NCBI GenBank assembly: GCA_030710605.1 | Contig: CP092870.1 | Location: 56,257,532 to 56,321,531, forward strand | Reading direction: 5' to 3' | Origin: Cordylochernes scorpioides | Lineage: Eukaryota > Arthropoda > Arachnida > Pseudoscorpiones > Chernetidae | Length of the DNA stretch: 64,000 nt | Shown: positions 1 through 10,616 of the stretch, in pieces | Numbering within the stretch: position 1 is the stretch's first letter | Layout of the letters: the number at the start of each line of letters is the position of its first letter | Translations under genes and position numbers: made by a program | The notes under the pieces: model-generated | The model's database searches: none | What the model was told of the DNA's origin: nothing | The model's input: only the letters and a program-made list of their open reading frames with translations

Positions 1-235
1 ATGTATAGTGGGCTACCTAAACAGAAGTTTTTACGTTGGGATATAGTAGAATCAATGGATGGAATGGCTATCTAAGCTAATAATGCTTGAACGCCTGAGT
101 ATAATTACATATGCATATTTTTAGAGGTCTTTCTCATATAGAAACTTCTAAATTCGCAAACTTTTTTGTCCGTTCACTAAAGTATCGTTTGACCTTTCAG
201 ATCTCTCGTTTCATTATCCCTGAGTATGTTATATA
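1..235. other. AT-rich sequence, nothing recognised
   Basis: No repeat, RNA or coding signature is visible here. A short open frame starting at 111 runs into the neighbouring MITE and is accidental. Confidence 0.5.
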
Positions 236-970
236 CACTCAAGGACAAAATATAAGAAAGTTTCTTAAAGTCGCCGGTTGTCTATTATTATTATTTTTTT
301 TTTCAAAGGAGACAGATACAATTTTTCACAATTGGTTTTCTCGTCTGTGTTCAATAAAGGTCACTGTGTCAGAGTTATTGTCTGAATCCCGATATACATG
401 CTAAAAGGTACAACTTCCTTAAGTTTTGTCCATGAGTGTATCTTTCAGAGTTATTATCTGAATCCCGATATACATGCTAAAAGGTACAACTTCCTTAAGT
501 TTTGTCCATGAGTGTATCTTTCAGAGTTATTGTCTGAATCCCGATATACATGCTAAAAGGTACAACTTCCTTAAGTTTTGTCCATGAGTGTATCTTTCAG
601 AGTTATAGTCTGAATCCCGATATACATGCTAAAAGGTACAACTTCCTTAAGTTTTGTCCATAAATGTATATTTCAGAGTTATTGTCTGAATCCCGATATA
701 CATGCTAAAAGGTACAACTTCCTTAAGTTTTGTCCATGAGTGTATCTTTCAGAGTTATTGTCTGAATCCCGATATACATACTAAAAGGTAGAACTTCCTT
801 AAGTTTTGTCCATGAGTGTATCTTTCAGAGTTATTGTCTGAATTCCTATATACATGCTAAAAGGTACAACTTCCTTAAGTTTTGTCCATGAGTGTATCTT
901 TCAGAGTTATTGTCTGAATTCCTATATACATGCTAAAAGGTACAACTTCCTTAAGTTTTGTCCATGAGTG
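236..970 (+). mobile_element. MITE-1, Tc1/mariner-type, with about 8 internal 76-bp tandem units
   Basis: The outer ends are inverted (CACTCAAGGACAAAA on the left, TTTTGTCCATGAGTG on the right) and are flanked by TA on both sides, as expected for Tc1/mariner target duplication. The left part holds a T-rich segment and AATAAAGGTCACTG. The rest is about eight copies of a 76-bp unit (starts at 443, 519 and 595 give the period), each ending with the right terminal repeat. Copies differ by a few substitutions. No transposase is encoded, so it is non-autonomous. Confidence 0.8.
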
Positions 971-1407
971 TAGCTGAGAATCTCAATGAAAGACTACATA
1001 GAAGTTGTCTTCAGTCAAGAGGTCAATTGTTCCAAACTTGCCAAGCGCCATTCCTTAAGGAAAGGGGGAGGGTAGGGCCATTCACGAGCATAGCCTTGAA
1101 TATTACATTCTTGTAAATTAGAATGAACAATTCGAACATAAAAAAAGTTCTACCTATACAAAAGAAGCATTATATTAAATTCTAAACTATTATAGACGCG
1201 CGCGTGTATGATTCTTTCAAAAATAAAAAAAAAATTTACTGCTTTTAAATTATTTTAGCAAGGACATGACAATTTTAGAGCCTTTGAGTAAATTATTTTC
1301 CTCGAATACACACAATACAATTTGATTTCATTTAACTATATTTGCATATCAACCCTTTGTACATATTTCAATTGTGTTGATATTTTTTTCTCTTTTCATC
1401 TAACTAA
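971..1407. other. AT-rich spacer
   Basis: Mostly AT-rich. Around 1170-1240 it resembles the sequence inside the mariner-type element at 6521-6783 (a stretch with 'aaactattatagacg' then 'tatgattctt'), so part is a degraded dispersed repeat. Confidence 0.4.
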
Positions 1408-1562
1408 CTTGGTGGACGAGTAGGTAACACCCTCGATTCCCGACAGCCATGAACCGGAATTGAATCCCGCGTTAACATTTTGTTTAATATGTGAATAAAC
1501 CTTTACATATTATTCATTGTTGCAATTATCATAAACTAAGTATCTCTTTTTGAGCGGTACCC
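1408..1562 (+). mobile_element. tRNA-derived SINE-like repeat (SINE3)
   Basis: A match to a Pol III A box (TGGACGAGTAGG fits TGGNNNAGTNGG) is followed about 35 bases later by a degenerate B box and a GGAATTGAATCCC T-arm-like hairpin. The whole ~150 bp reappears in opposite orientation at 43203-43352, ending in the same 'gagcggtacc' segment. I infer a tRNA-derived SINE; the tRNA species cannot be assigned. Confidence 0.55.
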
Positions 1563-1944
1563 AATGAAGTGATTTTGAAACTAATTAACTTGCATACTAA
1601 TTCTTGTATATATTTCAAATAACTTTCTTTCAATGTTTTGTTTATCTTTAAAGTGCAAGTGTCCTTAGGAAGGGACATAGCGCTCCAAGTCGAAATAAAA
1701 TAGAAAACTCCAGGAAAGAATGTGCATGGTTAAAGAAGTATGACTATATATATGCAACTATTCTATAGATGTGCAAATAGATGGATGTGGTAGGTACAAT
1801 GGTCGAAGAGGCGGCGGTGGGCGCCCGGGGCAGGCTGCCGCTAAGGTCAACGGCCCACCTGCGCTAATCCCCGTCGGACATTGACCACAGCGGGTAGTCA
1901 GCCATTGTCCCTGGGACTCTATGGTCGCTCCACGGACATCGCAA
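1563..1944. other. Spacer with a GC-rich islet at 1790-1935
   Basis: The left part is AT-rich. Bases 1790-1935 are markedly GC-rich (for example 'ggcggcggtgggcgcccggg') but lack a convincing reading frame or RNA motif. It could be an old exon or a repeat fragment. Confidence 0.35.
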
Positions 1945-2925
1945 GTTTAACATCCACATAGACATCTTGTTTATGAGAAGTTGAAAGTTTGGGTTGTTGA
2001 AAGTGTCTTTATTAGTCTACTTTCTATCCGCAAGTTTCAAGTTTACCAGCCAATCCAGCCGTGATGAGAGCATCCTGAATGTAAGAGGTTAATTCTTAGA
2101 GTGTTGAAAATGTCTTAACTGGTCCACACACTATGAACACCCTCGCCAGACATAGTGTAGACAGAAAGTTTCAAATTTAACATCCACAAAGACTCCTGAT
2201 TGTGATAAGTTGATAGTTTAGGTTGTTGAAAATGTTTTCAATAGTCCAGTTTCTATCGTCAAGTTTCAAGTTTACAAACCATACAGACATCCTCTGATTG
2301 TGAGAAGTTGAAAGTGTCTTTAATTGTCTAGTTTACATGCGCAAGTTTAGCATCCACATAGACATCCTGAATTAAAGAGGTTGAAATTTTGAAAATTCAA
2401 AATAATTTTATTGACACGCTTAGTTAATTGATACAAAAATTAACGAGAATTTACAATTTAGTGAATAAATATTTAAAAAAAAACTATTCTCAGGAAGGGA
2501 GGCTCCTCCATCTTGTTCTCCTCCAGACAAGAACAGGATCAATTTGAACCGCTCTCAGTTCAATGTTGAGATGATACTTATAGAGATACGTCTTTGCAGA
2601 AGTTTTGTGAGAAGCCTTGTGAAAAGTTGATAGTTTAGGTTGTTTAAAGTGTCTTTATTAGTTCAGTTTCTATCCTCAAGTTTCAAATTTACCAGCCATC
2701 CTGCCGCAATGAGAGCATTCTGAATGTAAGAGGTTGAATCTTCAGGTTGTGGGAAATGTCCTAACTGGTCCACACACACATTATGGATACCCTCGCCAGA
2801 CATAGTGTAGACAGAAAGTTTCAAATTTAACATCCACATAGACATCCTGATTGTGTAAAGTTGAAAGTTCATTAGGTTGTTGCAAGTGTCTTTAATAGTC
2901 CAGTTACTATCATCAAGTTTCCTGG
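1945..2925. repeat. Irregular ~110-bp tandem/dispersed repeat field
   Basis: Phrases such as 'catccacatagacatcctga', 'gttgttgaaagtgtctttat' and 'aagtttcaaatttaacatcc' recur in changing order about every 100-120 bases, with another piece at 3200-3300. Copies are diverged and partly truncated. An apparent 96-residue minus-strand frame (2663-2953) lies across them and is not a gene. Confidence 0.6.
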
Positions 2926-3180
2926 CCATCCTGGCATCTGCAAAGACCTTCATCTATAAGTACTTCCTCGGTGTGGAAGTGAGGAGTGTTCAAGAAGACC
3001 TTGTCTGGAGGAGGACTCTCTCAAGGTGGGGAAACCCCCCTTGCTGAAAAAATGTGTACATATACAACTGTATATATCTACCCCTACATGTTATCTATCC
3101 TTTATTTATCCATTTATTATATATTACCCTTTATATGTTATCATAATTTTTTCTGTAACACGATCATATAGAAGAATCAA
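2926..3180 (+). pseudogene. Dispersed repeat E, with remnant of a conserved reading frame
   Basis: This is homologous to 60996-61230. On the plus strand from about 2926 it reads LAILASAKTFIYKYFLGVEV and then DLVWRRTLS. The 61-kb copy reads LAILTSAKTHIYRYFLGVEL and DLVWRRTLS in the same register; the main difference is a 6-bp in-frame insertion. Both are followed by a similar AT-rich tail with 'ttgtacaca' and 'ccctttattta'. The family is not recognised; it is probably the end of an ORF of a mobile element. Confidence 0.5.
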
Positions 3181-3711
3181 TAAAATTGTTTACTACTCTA
3201 ATCTATCCGTAAGTTTAAAGTTTACCAGCCAATCCAGCCGTAATGGAAGAATCCTGAATTTAAAAATGTTGAACCTTTAGGCTGTTGGAAATTCCTTTAC
3301 TGGTCTACAAATATAAAATATGATTGTTGACCGAAACTAAACTATTTTAGATTGCATCACTGATGCTCTAAGTGTTCAATATTGTTGCATCAATGCGCCC
3401 TACATTTATTCAAATATTCTATGATATTTAATATTTATTTAAAACAGATTATTTAGATTATCATCATCCCTTTTTATAGTTTCATTCCTTTTGTAATATT
3501 TTATTGTACATATATCTTGATTGGTTATTGGAGCGAGAGAGGAGGGAGAGGAAGACTGCGGATCACGACCTACGAGGAAGACGACGAATAAATAAACATA
3601 ATAACTTTAAAAGGTAATTTATTTTTATTTACTTTTCTGTATTTGCTTTGAGTATGGAAACCCGCTCGGGAAACTGAAGAAAGGAAGAAACCAAGGTTGA
3701 CTGCAAAGCTG
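3181..3711. other. Repeat fragment then unassigned AT-rich DNA
   Basis: Bases 3200-3300 are another copy of the ~110-bp field ('aagtttaccagccaatccag'). Beyond that nothing is recognised up to the 159-bp satellite. Confidence 0.4.
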
Positions 3712-5142
3712 CAACTTGGTGCAACAATATAGAAATCCTGACATTTCAGTGACTTGCTGTCACTTTCCTCTGGGGGATGGTTACTTTGAATCCTATTTTC
3801 CTTATTCTAAAAGATTCAAACTTCAATCATTCCCCTTAGTAGAGTATACAGCCAATCACTGAAACATGGGCAACTTGGTGCAACAATATAGAAATCCCGA
3901 CATTTCAGTGACTTGCTGTCACTTTCCTCTGGGGAATGGTTACTTTGAATCCTATTTTCCATATTCTAAAAGATTCAAACTTCAATCATTCCCCTTAGTA
4001 GAGTATACAGCCAATCACTGAAACATGGGCAACTTGGTGCAACAATATAGAAATCCCGACATTTCAGTGACTTGCTGTCACTTTCCTCTGGGGAATGGTT
4101 ACTTTGAATCCTATTTTCCATATTCTAAAAGATTCAAACTTCAATCATTCCCCTTAGTAGAGTATACAGCCAATCACTGAAACATGGGCAACTTGGTGCA
4201 ACAATATAGAAATCCCGACATTTCAGTGACTTGCTGTCACTTTCCTCTGGGGAATGGTTACTTTGAATCCTATTTTCCATATTCTAAAAGATTCAAACTT
4301 CAATCATTCCCCTTAGTAGAGTATACAGCCAATCACTGAAACATGGGCAACTTGGTGCAACAATATAGAAATCCCGACATTTCAGTGACTTGCTGTAACT
4401 CTCCTCAAGGGAATGGTTACTTTGAATCCTATTTTCCATATTCTAAAAGATTCAAACTTCAATCATTCCCCTTAGTAGAGTATACAGCCAATCACTGAAA
4501 CATGGGCAACTTGGTGCAACAATATAGAAATCCCGACATTTCAGTGACTTGCTGTAACTCTCCTCAAGGGAATGGTTACTTTGAATCCTATTTTCCATAT
4601 TCTAAAAGATTCAAACTTCAATCATTCCCCTTAGTAGAGTATACAGCCAATCACTGAAACATGGGCAACTTGGTGCAACAATATAGAAATCCCGACATTT
4701 CAGTGACTTGCTGTAACTCTCCTCAAGGGAATGGTTACTTTGAATCCTATTTTCCATATTCTAAAAGATTCAAACTTCAATCATTCCCCTTAGTAGAGTA
4801 TACAGCCAATCACTGAAACATGGGCAACTTGGTGCAACAATATAGAAATCCCGACATTTCAGTGACTTGCTGTAACTCTCCTCAAGGGAATGGTTACTTT
4901 GAATCCTATTTTCCATATTCTAAAAGATTCAAACTTCAAACATTCCCCTTTGTAGAGTATACAGTCAATCACTGAAACATGGGCAACTTGGTGCAACAAT
5001 ATAGAAATCCCGACATTTCAGTGAATTGCTGTCACTCTCCTCAAGGGAATGGTTACTTTGAATCCTATTTTCCATATTCTAAAAGATTAAAACTTCAATC
5101 ATTCCCCTTAGTAGAGTATACAGCCAATCACTGAAACATGGG
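3712..5142. repeat. 159-bp satellite, 9 copies
   Basis: Unit starts ('caacttggtgcaacaatata') fall at 3712, 3871, 4030, 4189, 4348 and so on, an exact 159-bp period. Later units share a block change (CTTTCCTCTGGGG to CTCTCCTCAAGGG), showing stepwise spread of variants. Each unit contains inverted repeats: AGTGAC/GTCACT, TTTCAGTGA/TCACTGAAA, and GGGGAATG/CATTCCCC with TTTGAATC/GATTCAAA. A single-stranded unit could therefore fold almost end to end. Confidence 0.9.
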
Positions 5143-5352
5143 AAATTAAATTTAAAAAATGGCTAACGTAACCATATATTTTCCGAACATATTAGGAAAA
5201 ATGGCATTTCCTGATCATGCAAATAAAGTTGCTGATGGCTTGCCCCAACTTTTGCGCCTTTTTTTCTTAATTTATCCACCTAATCCAAGTACAAATTCAC
5301 TTTTTGTACTATTTTTCACATATTATACATATGTACATTAATCAAAAAATAT

Positions 5353-5612
5353 GTCCAGGGTAGCCTAGTGGACATGGCATCTGCCCGGTAAGCAAAACAC
5401 TGTGGGTTCGTTTCCCATCCCTGGACACTTTTATTTTTCCGTTTATCATTACACTTCACAATTCATCCTTTCATACTTCATCTCTAAGGTTAGAAATAAT
5501 CGTTATTTCTCCTTAAAATAAATTTCGACTTTTCGTTCAAAAGAAACACATACGGGATAATTTTCAAATGTGTCGTTCTACAATCATAAGCCGCATTATA
5601 TTGTATTATAAA
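5353..5612 (+). mobile_element. tRNA-derived SINE (SINE1), head plus body
   Basis: The 74-bp head (5353-5426) can fold as a tRNA: acceptor GTCCAGG pairs with CCTGGAC, the A box is TAGCCTAGTGG, and the T arm/B box is GGGTTCGTTTCCC. The anticodon stem is mismatched and the base before the GGT anticodon position is C instead of T, so a working tRNA-Thr is unlikely. A ~185-bp body follows ('atcgttatttctccttaaa' and so on). Head and body recur together at 52099-52340, and the body recurs at 55625-55735. Confidence 0.75.
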
Positions 5613-6327
5613 TCTCTCTATATATATTAAAATTTATTCATATTTGTATATAACCTTATATGGACGTTATAATAAAGTAGTTTCAATATATCCTCAAGAC
5701 AAATAGATAAATAATACATGACAAGCGGCTGACCTTACCAGCCAAGTATGGAAGCGATTTAACGATTATGGATAAAGAAGAAAGTAATAAAGAACATCCT
5801 TATGAATGAAGAAAAAGGTCAATATTACGTGATATCCCTTTATAATTGTGTGTAGGCAGCTACTTTCTGTGTAGGATTTGACCTATTCTGAAATTTTAGC
5901 GGCCAAATCTTCCAAAATACTATCACGATAATGAAAATGACGAGTCGTTTGGTTAGAATAGAATCATTTATTAGATATGAGCTTAAATATAGGTAAATAG
6001 TTTGGTAGATACAAAGAAGAATAGATGAACTAAGTTAAATTGATAAAAATAATTATTAATTAAGGAAGTGACTTCAAATATTCAAGCGGTTAACGATCGG
6101 CTGCTACCAAAGATGGCGGCTAATGTTTACAAACTTCCCGCCTAAAGTGCGCGCCATCTATCGGGGCTTAGGTGCATAACACTTGTCGAAAGAGATATAT
6201 GCCGATGTATTATTTATATTTAGAGGCTATATGCATTTTTGGTTATGATAATACCTATATTTGAGTATATTATAGATGAATCATATATCTTAGTTGTTAC
6301 AATAGATCTTCAATGAAATTTCAAATA
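5613..6327. other. AT-rich spacer with AGATGGCG motifs
   Basis: No gene is seen. It includes AAAGATGGCGGC (6109-6120, a match to the YY1 consensus) and GCGCCATCT (6151-6159), one of several AGATGGCGC motifs in the window. Confidence 0.4.
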
Positions 6328-6404
6328 CAAGGTTGCCCCAAAAGTTCGTAAACATATTATGATTTATATTTTGCAAGTGTTTACGAACTTTTGGGACAAC
6401 CTTG
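6328..6404. mobile_element. 77-bp mariner-type mini-MITE
   Basis: Almost entirely terminal inverted repeat: CAAGGTTG-CCCCAAAAGTTCG at the left is matched by its complement at the right, separated by a short AT spacer. TA flanks both ends (6326-6327 and 6405-6406). Larger relatives with the same ends lie at 6521, 14053, 40362 and 53737. Confidence 0.85.
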
Positions 6405-6520
6405 TAATTCTGAAACTTGGCCCACCTACTGATTGGCCACCCTTGATAGAAAAACATCAGAGATTAAATCATTCTTCTATAAGAATTCTGTTATAATTTT
6501 ACCAAGGTTACCAATATTAA

Positions 6521-6783
6521 CAAGATTGTCCTAAAAGTTCGTAAACACTTGCAAAATATAAATCATAATATTATGATACATTAGCGCGCCATCTGTTATT
6601 AAAATTCGAAACTATTATAGACGTATATGATTCTTTTAAAAATTGAAGAATATCGACTGCCTTTGAATTTTTACATTGCAGTAAGGGCAGTAGATATTGT
6701 TTAATTTTTAAAAGAATCATACGCGTCTATATTAATTTCGAATTTTCAAAAATCAAATGTTTACGAACTTTTGGGACAACCTT
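6521..6783. mobile_element. Mariner-type MITE with internal foldback
   Basis: The ends CAAGATTGTCCTAAAAGTTC and its right-hand complement match the mini-MITE at 6328. Internally, 'gaaactattatagacg' and its complement around 6720-6745 form a second inverted repeat about a centre containing 'cagtaagggcag'. This looks like one element inside another. No transposase is present. Confidence 0.7.
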
Positions 6784-6842
6784 ATATTACAGGAAGATTA
6801 CGGTTGAGATTTGTTCTTACAATTAAAATAAATCTTTTTTAC

Positions 6843-7140
6843 ACTGGCCGAAAAATCTTTAATTTAAATTGAATTTAATTTAAGAACTATGAATGCCGGC
6901 CAGGCAGCTTCTATCTCTACGGTAGTGAGATCTGTGGGGTGTTACGATACAAAAGGAAGTCCAAGATGGCGGATCGGGGCGGAAGAACCAGACGACGAAC
7001 CTGACCTTGGCCATTCTGTGCCAGAAGATACTTCCTGCAGCACGCTAATGGAGATCATCCACGTGTGTCGACGTTCTTCCTTCACACTTTCCTCTATCTC
7101 CCACCACCATTCACATACCGCACAGTATGCCCGACCTTGA
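6843..7140 (+). mobile_element. PLE-type terminal fragment and GC-richer sequence
   Basis: 'actggccgaa' followed by AT-rich sequence and 'gaatgccggccaggcagcct'-like DNA is a pattern shared with 44440-44480 (+), 50205-50270 (-) and 58705-58760 (+). The GC-richer remainder contains AAGATGGCGG (6963-6972) and a short open frame from 6889 that I do not recognise. Confidence 0.4.
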
Positions 7141-7235
7141 GTGATGTAAACAGCAATCATTTCTCTGCAATCACTAATGTGATGGAACAAGTGATGCTAC
7201 AAGTGAACGCTGACATGTTAACAACTGCTTCCTGT

Positions 7236-8586
7236 TAGAGAACGCTTCGTGTTTTTGCGTATCATCCTTGCGCAGAGGCCATGCTAATCTTCTCTGTATC
7301 CTTCCTATTGTAGTAGTTGTACCGCCGAACTGGTATCACAGGGGCCATGCTAATCTTCTCTGTATCCTTCCTATTGTAGTAGTTGTACCGCCGAACTGGT
7401 ATCACAGGGGCCATGCTAATCTTCTCTGTTTCCTTCCTATTGTAGTGATTGTACCGCCGAACTGGTATCACAGGAGCCATGCTAATATTCTCTGTATCCT
7501 TCCTATTGTAGTAGTTTGCCCGCCGAACTGGTATCACAGGGGCCATGCTAATATTCTCTGTATCCTTCCTATTGTAGTAGTTTGCCCGCCGAACTGGTAT
7601 CACAGGGGCCATGCTAATATTCTCTGTATCCTTCCTATTGTAGTAGTTGTACCGCCGAACAGGTATCACAGGGGCAATGCTAATCTTCTCTGTATCCTTC
7701 CTATTGTAGTAGTTGTACCGCCGAACTGGTATCACAGGGGCCATGCTAATCTTCTCTGTATCCTTCCTGTTGTAGTAGTTGTACCGTCGAACAGGTATCA
7801 CAGGGGCCATGCTAATATTCTCTGTATCCTTCCTATTGTAGTAGTTGTACCGCCGAACTGGTATCACAGGGGCCATGCTAATCTTCTCTGTATCCTTCCT
7901 GTTGTAGTAGTTGTACCGCCGAACTGGTATCACAGGAGCCATGCTAATATTCTCTGTATCCTTCCTGTTGTAGTAGTTGTACCGCCGAACTGGTATCACA
8001 GGGGCCATGCTAATCTTCTCTGTATCCATCCTATTGTAGTAGTTGTACCGCCGAACAGGTATCACAGGGGCCATGCTAATCTTCTCTGTATCCTTCCTAT
8101 TGTAGTAGTTGTACCGCAGAACTGGTATCACAGGGGCCATGCTAATCTTCTCTGTATACTTCCTATTGTAGTAGTTGTACCGCAGAACTGGTATCACAGG
8201 GGCCATGCTAATCTTCTCTGTATACTTCCTATTGTAGTAGTTGTACCGCAGAACTGGTATCACAGGGGCCATGCTAATCTTCTCTGTATACTTCCTATTG
8301 TAGTAGTTGTACCGCAGAACTGGTATCACAGGGGCCATGCTAATCTTCTCTGTATCCTTCCTATTGTAGTGATTGTACCGCCGAACTGGTATCACAGGGA
8401 CCATGCTAATCTTCTCTGTATACTTCCTATTGTAGTAGTTGTACCGCAGAACTGGTATCACAGGGGCCATGCTAATCTTCTCTGTATCCTTCCTATTGTA
8501 GTGATTGTACCGCCGAACTGGTATCACAGGGACCATGCTAATCTTCTCTGTATCCTTCCAATGTTAATATAGGTGCTGCCGAAAAA
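7236..8586 (-). repeat. U6 snRNA-derived satellite: U6 pseudogene expanded by ~20 internal 66-bp units
   Basis: Read on the minus strand, the outer parts are U6 snRNA. The 5' end (near 8586) has TTCGGCAGCACC, and the 3' end (7236-7290) has CTGCGCAAGGATGA and CACGAAGCGTTC. Between them the 5' half of U6, including GATACAGAGAAGATTAGCAT with the ACAGAGA box, is repeated with a 66-bp period (22 codons). Each unit is joined by a non-U6 linker, TGTGATACCAG. Internal units lack the U4-pairing and internal stem-loop region. Frames of 424 (minus) and 434 (plus) codons are open only because 66 is divisible by 3. The same chimeric unit recurs at 48965-49790. A complete U6 promoter was not identified. 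Confidence 0.85.
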
Positions 8587-8930
8587 GTCTTTATTATCAG
8601 TGAAATACTCAAGAAGTTTAGAGAGAGAGTTCGAATAATCTGAAAAAAAATTCTGTCATTTAAAGTTCCCTGTATAAAAAAATAGGACAGTTGTATCGGG
8701 GAATTCTGATTGAGATCTATTGAACAATCGGAATAAATATTGCCACATGGAAAATTAGGAAAGACAAACTTTAGGTTGACACGGCAATTCATTTAAGGCA
8801 AGAATGATAAACATGAATGATAAACAAAATATATGCAATGAGGAAATTTAAAAGTAGAAAAATATAAACATAAAAATGATACTATGTTAATAAAATAATA
8901 AATACTTCGCTACAATATTTACTAATCGTT
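8587..8930 (-). mobile_element. Repeat family C copy (minus orientation)
   Basis: From about 8705, the complement of sequences at 28280-28500 and 36080-36270: 'gccacatggaaaattaggaa', 'ataaacataaaaatgatac' and 'aataaatacttcgctaca'. At 46140-46450 the same family forms a foldback. It is probably a non-autonomous element with ends near TGTAGCGAAGTATTTATT. Confidence 0.6.
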
Positions 8931-8959
8931 GATTTTTTATTTATTTTATGATTGGACAA

Positions 8960-9060
8960 ATACCAATTCACGATTAATCAAGAAAAGATAACCACGTACA
9001 CATTCCAGGCTGTTGGCCCTCATCAGCCTAGTACAAACTGTACCTCAACGACCAAAAAAA
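8960..9060 (-). ncRNA. Degenerate hammerhead-ribozyme-like PLE end
   Basis: On the minus strand CUGAUGA (9020-9026) is followed by GGGC, loop CAACA and GCCU, as in the better copy at 24391-24430. The GAAAC side is altered (GGAAU), so cleavage activity is doubtful. The flanks ('tcttttcttgattaatcg' on minus) match the 10.1-kb and 24.4-kb copies. Confidence 0.5.
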
Positions 9061-9726
9061 ATCAGGTCAATTCTGGAATAATTAAAATATCAAGGTTGGT
9101 TGATATTTATTCCGATAGATGACGCAAGCCATCAGTAAAACTTTTAGTTACACGATCAGGGGAGATGTCTTTCTTTTAATTTATCAACCTGATTTCAGTA
9201 TAATTTCACTTTTGTACTATTTATTTGTTTTCTCTTTTCTGAGCGAGGATTCAGTTTCTTCTCCTGTTTCTCATTTCTTTTTAGATTCATTTCTAACAGG
9301 AGTCTGTATAAGACGGAATGTCTTAATAAAGGCTTGTGTATGTGTACTACATCTACCTTTTGTACATAGATTTCTTTCCTTTTCTTCTTTTTCTCTTTTC
9401 TAAGCGAGAATTCAGTTTCTTCCTCTGCTTCTCATATATTTTTAGATTCATTTCTAACAGCAGAATCGTCTGTATGAGACAGAATGTCTTAATAAAGGCT
9501 TGTGTGTGTAGTAACGTTTATAAATGAAAGAAACTCTTCTCATTGTCTTTTGATTTTTATTCTTTTAACAAGTAGGAAGATTATTTTCTTAATTTGACCA
9601 TATATATTGATAGGTCAGCATTGTCTATGCACACAAATATGCTTTGGATTTTTCCTAAAGAATTGTTCAAAAGAAAACTTTCTTTGTGATGAACTCATTG
9701 TTGACTTTGTATTTGAAGCAGAAGAA
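9061..9726 (+). mobile_element. LINE 3'-end copies and left arm of a large inverted repeat
   Basis: Two LINE-type 3' tails end in AAGACGGAATGTCTT plus AATAAAGG (about 9310-9340) and GAGACAGAATGTCTT plus AATAAAGG (about 9475-9505). Bases 9232-9726 reappear as complement at 10617-10965, making a diverged inverted duplication about 0.9 kb apart. Short frames here are not conserved genes. Confidence 0.65.
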
Positions 9727-10084
9727 TATGGTGATAAGATGATAAGAATGGAAATATCCAATTTGAGATGGGAAACATGTGGGCGATGACCGGCTAGCCT
9801 TGGTTAGTTGAGTCAGGACCGCCCACGGCCTTCCTGGCAACTTTCTACCTCGCCTCTCTTACTCCACTACTTTGGATGGAAATTTATTTTCTTATCTAAC
9901 GGTCTATAAACAATGAGAAATAAATAGCACAAATGTGATATTGTACTGGGATATAGTTCATAAATTAAGAAAAATACATCTCCTTATCGTGCAACTGAAA
10001 GTTTCTGATGGCTTGCGCTATTTATCGGAATAAATATCACCTATTCATTGATTTTTTTATTATTCCAGAATATTGGCTAAATAC
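9727..10084. other. Spacer in the inverted duplication
   Basis: Contains a repeat (9960-10050: 'aactgaaagtttctgatggc', 'atcggaataaat') that recurs at 10240-10340 and, reversed, at 9105-9165. No coding signal is seen. Confidence 0.4.
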
Positions 10085-10180
10085 CCATTATTGATCAATC
10101 AAGAAAAGCTAACCACATACGCTTTTCAGGCTGTTGGACCTCGTCAGCATAGTGCAAGCTGTACCTCAACGACCAAAAAA
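10085..10180 (-). ncRNA. Hammerhead-ribozyme-like PLE end, core nearly intact
   Basis: On the minus strand: CUGACGA (10141-10147), GGUC, loop CAACA, GCCU, then GAAA. Stem II has one mismatch. Flanks match 8960-9060 and 24360-24480. It is probably derived from a Penelope-like retroelement terminal repeat. The activity-determining residues CUGANGA and GAA are present, but stem III is irregular. Confidence 0.5.
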
Positions 10181-10616
10181 AACTTGTCATTCAGGCATCC
10201 TGAAAATCATCAAACGGTAGTTAAGACCAGAATTGCGTGAAACCGCGACACATGATGCATAAATTATGAAAAAAGGCATCTCCTTATCGTTCAACTGAAA
10301 GTTGCTGATGGCTTGCGCCATCTATCGGAATAAATAGTCTCTAAATAGTCTATTCATTCAAGGAAAAGATAAATGATAGAAGGTTAATCATTTATCACGC
10401 TATACCCTGCTGTCAGAAACGGTCAAAAGTAAACACAGTGCAATAGATTTATACAAATTTTGTGAGAAGGCGAGAAGGATAAAAGGTATTATATTTAAGA
10501 ATACTATTGTAAAAGGCTTCAAATCCCAAAAGTTTGAGTTAATTCAAGAAATTTATCCTCGATGTTTTTATTTTCTCAAATGATCTAATGTAAAGGATTA
10601 TAATCTTTTTAGAACG
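10181..10616. other. Dispersed repeat piece and AT-rich DNA
   Basis: 10240-10340 repeats 9960-10050 and carries GCGCCATCT (10315-10323). The remainder is unassigned. Confidence 0.4.

Noticed and set aside
5353-5426. Functional tRNA-Thr(GGT) gene
   Set aside because: Anticodon stem mismatched, C before the anticodon, and the same head is followed by a shared SINE body at another locus.
7262-8572. 424- and 434-codon open frames on opposite strands
   Set aside because: Both are products of the U6-derived 66-bp repeat; the underlying sequence is clearly snRNA-derived.
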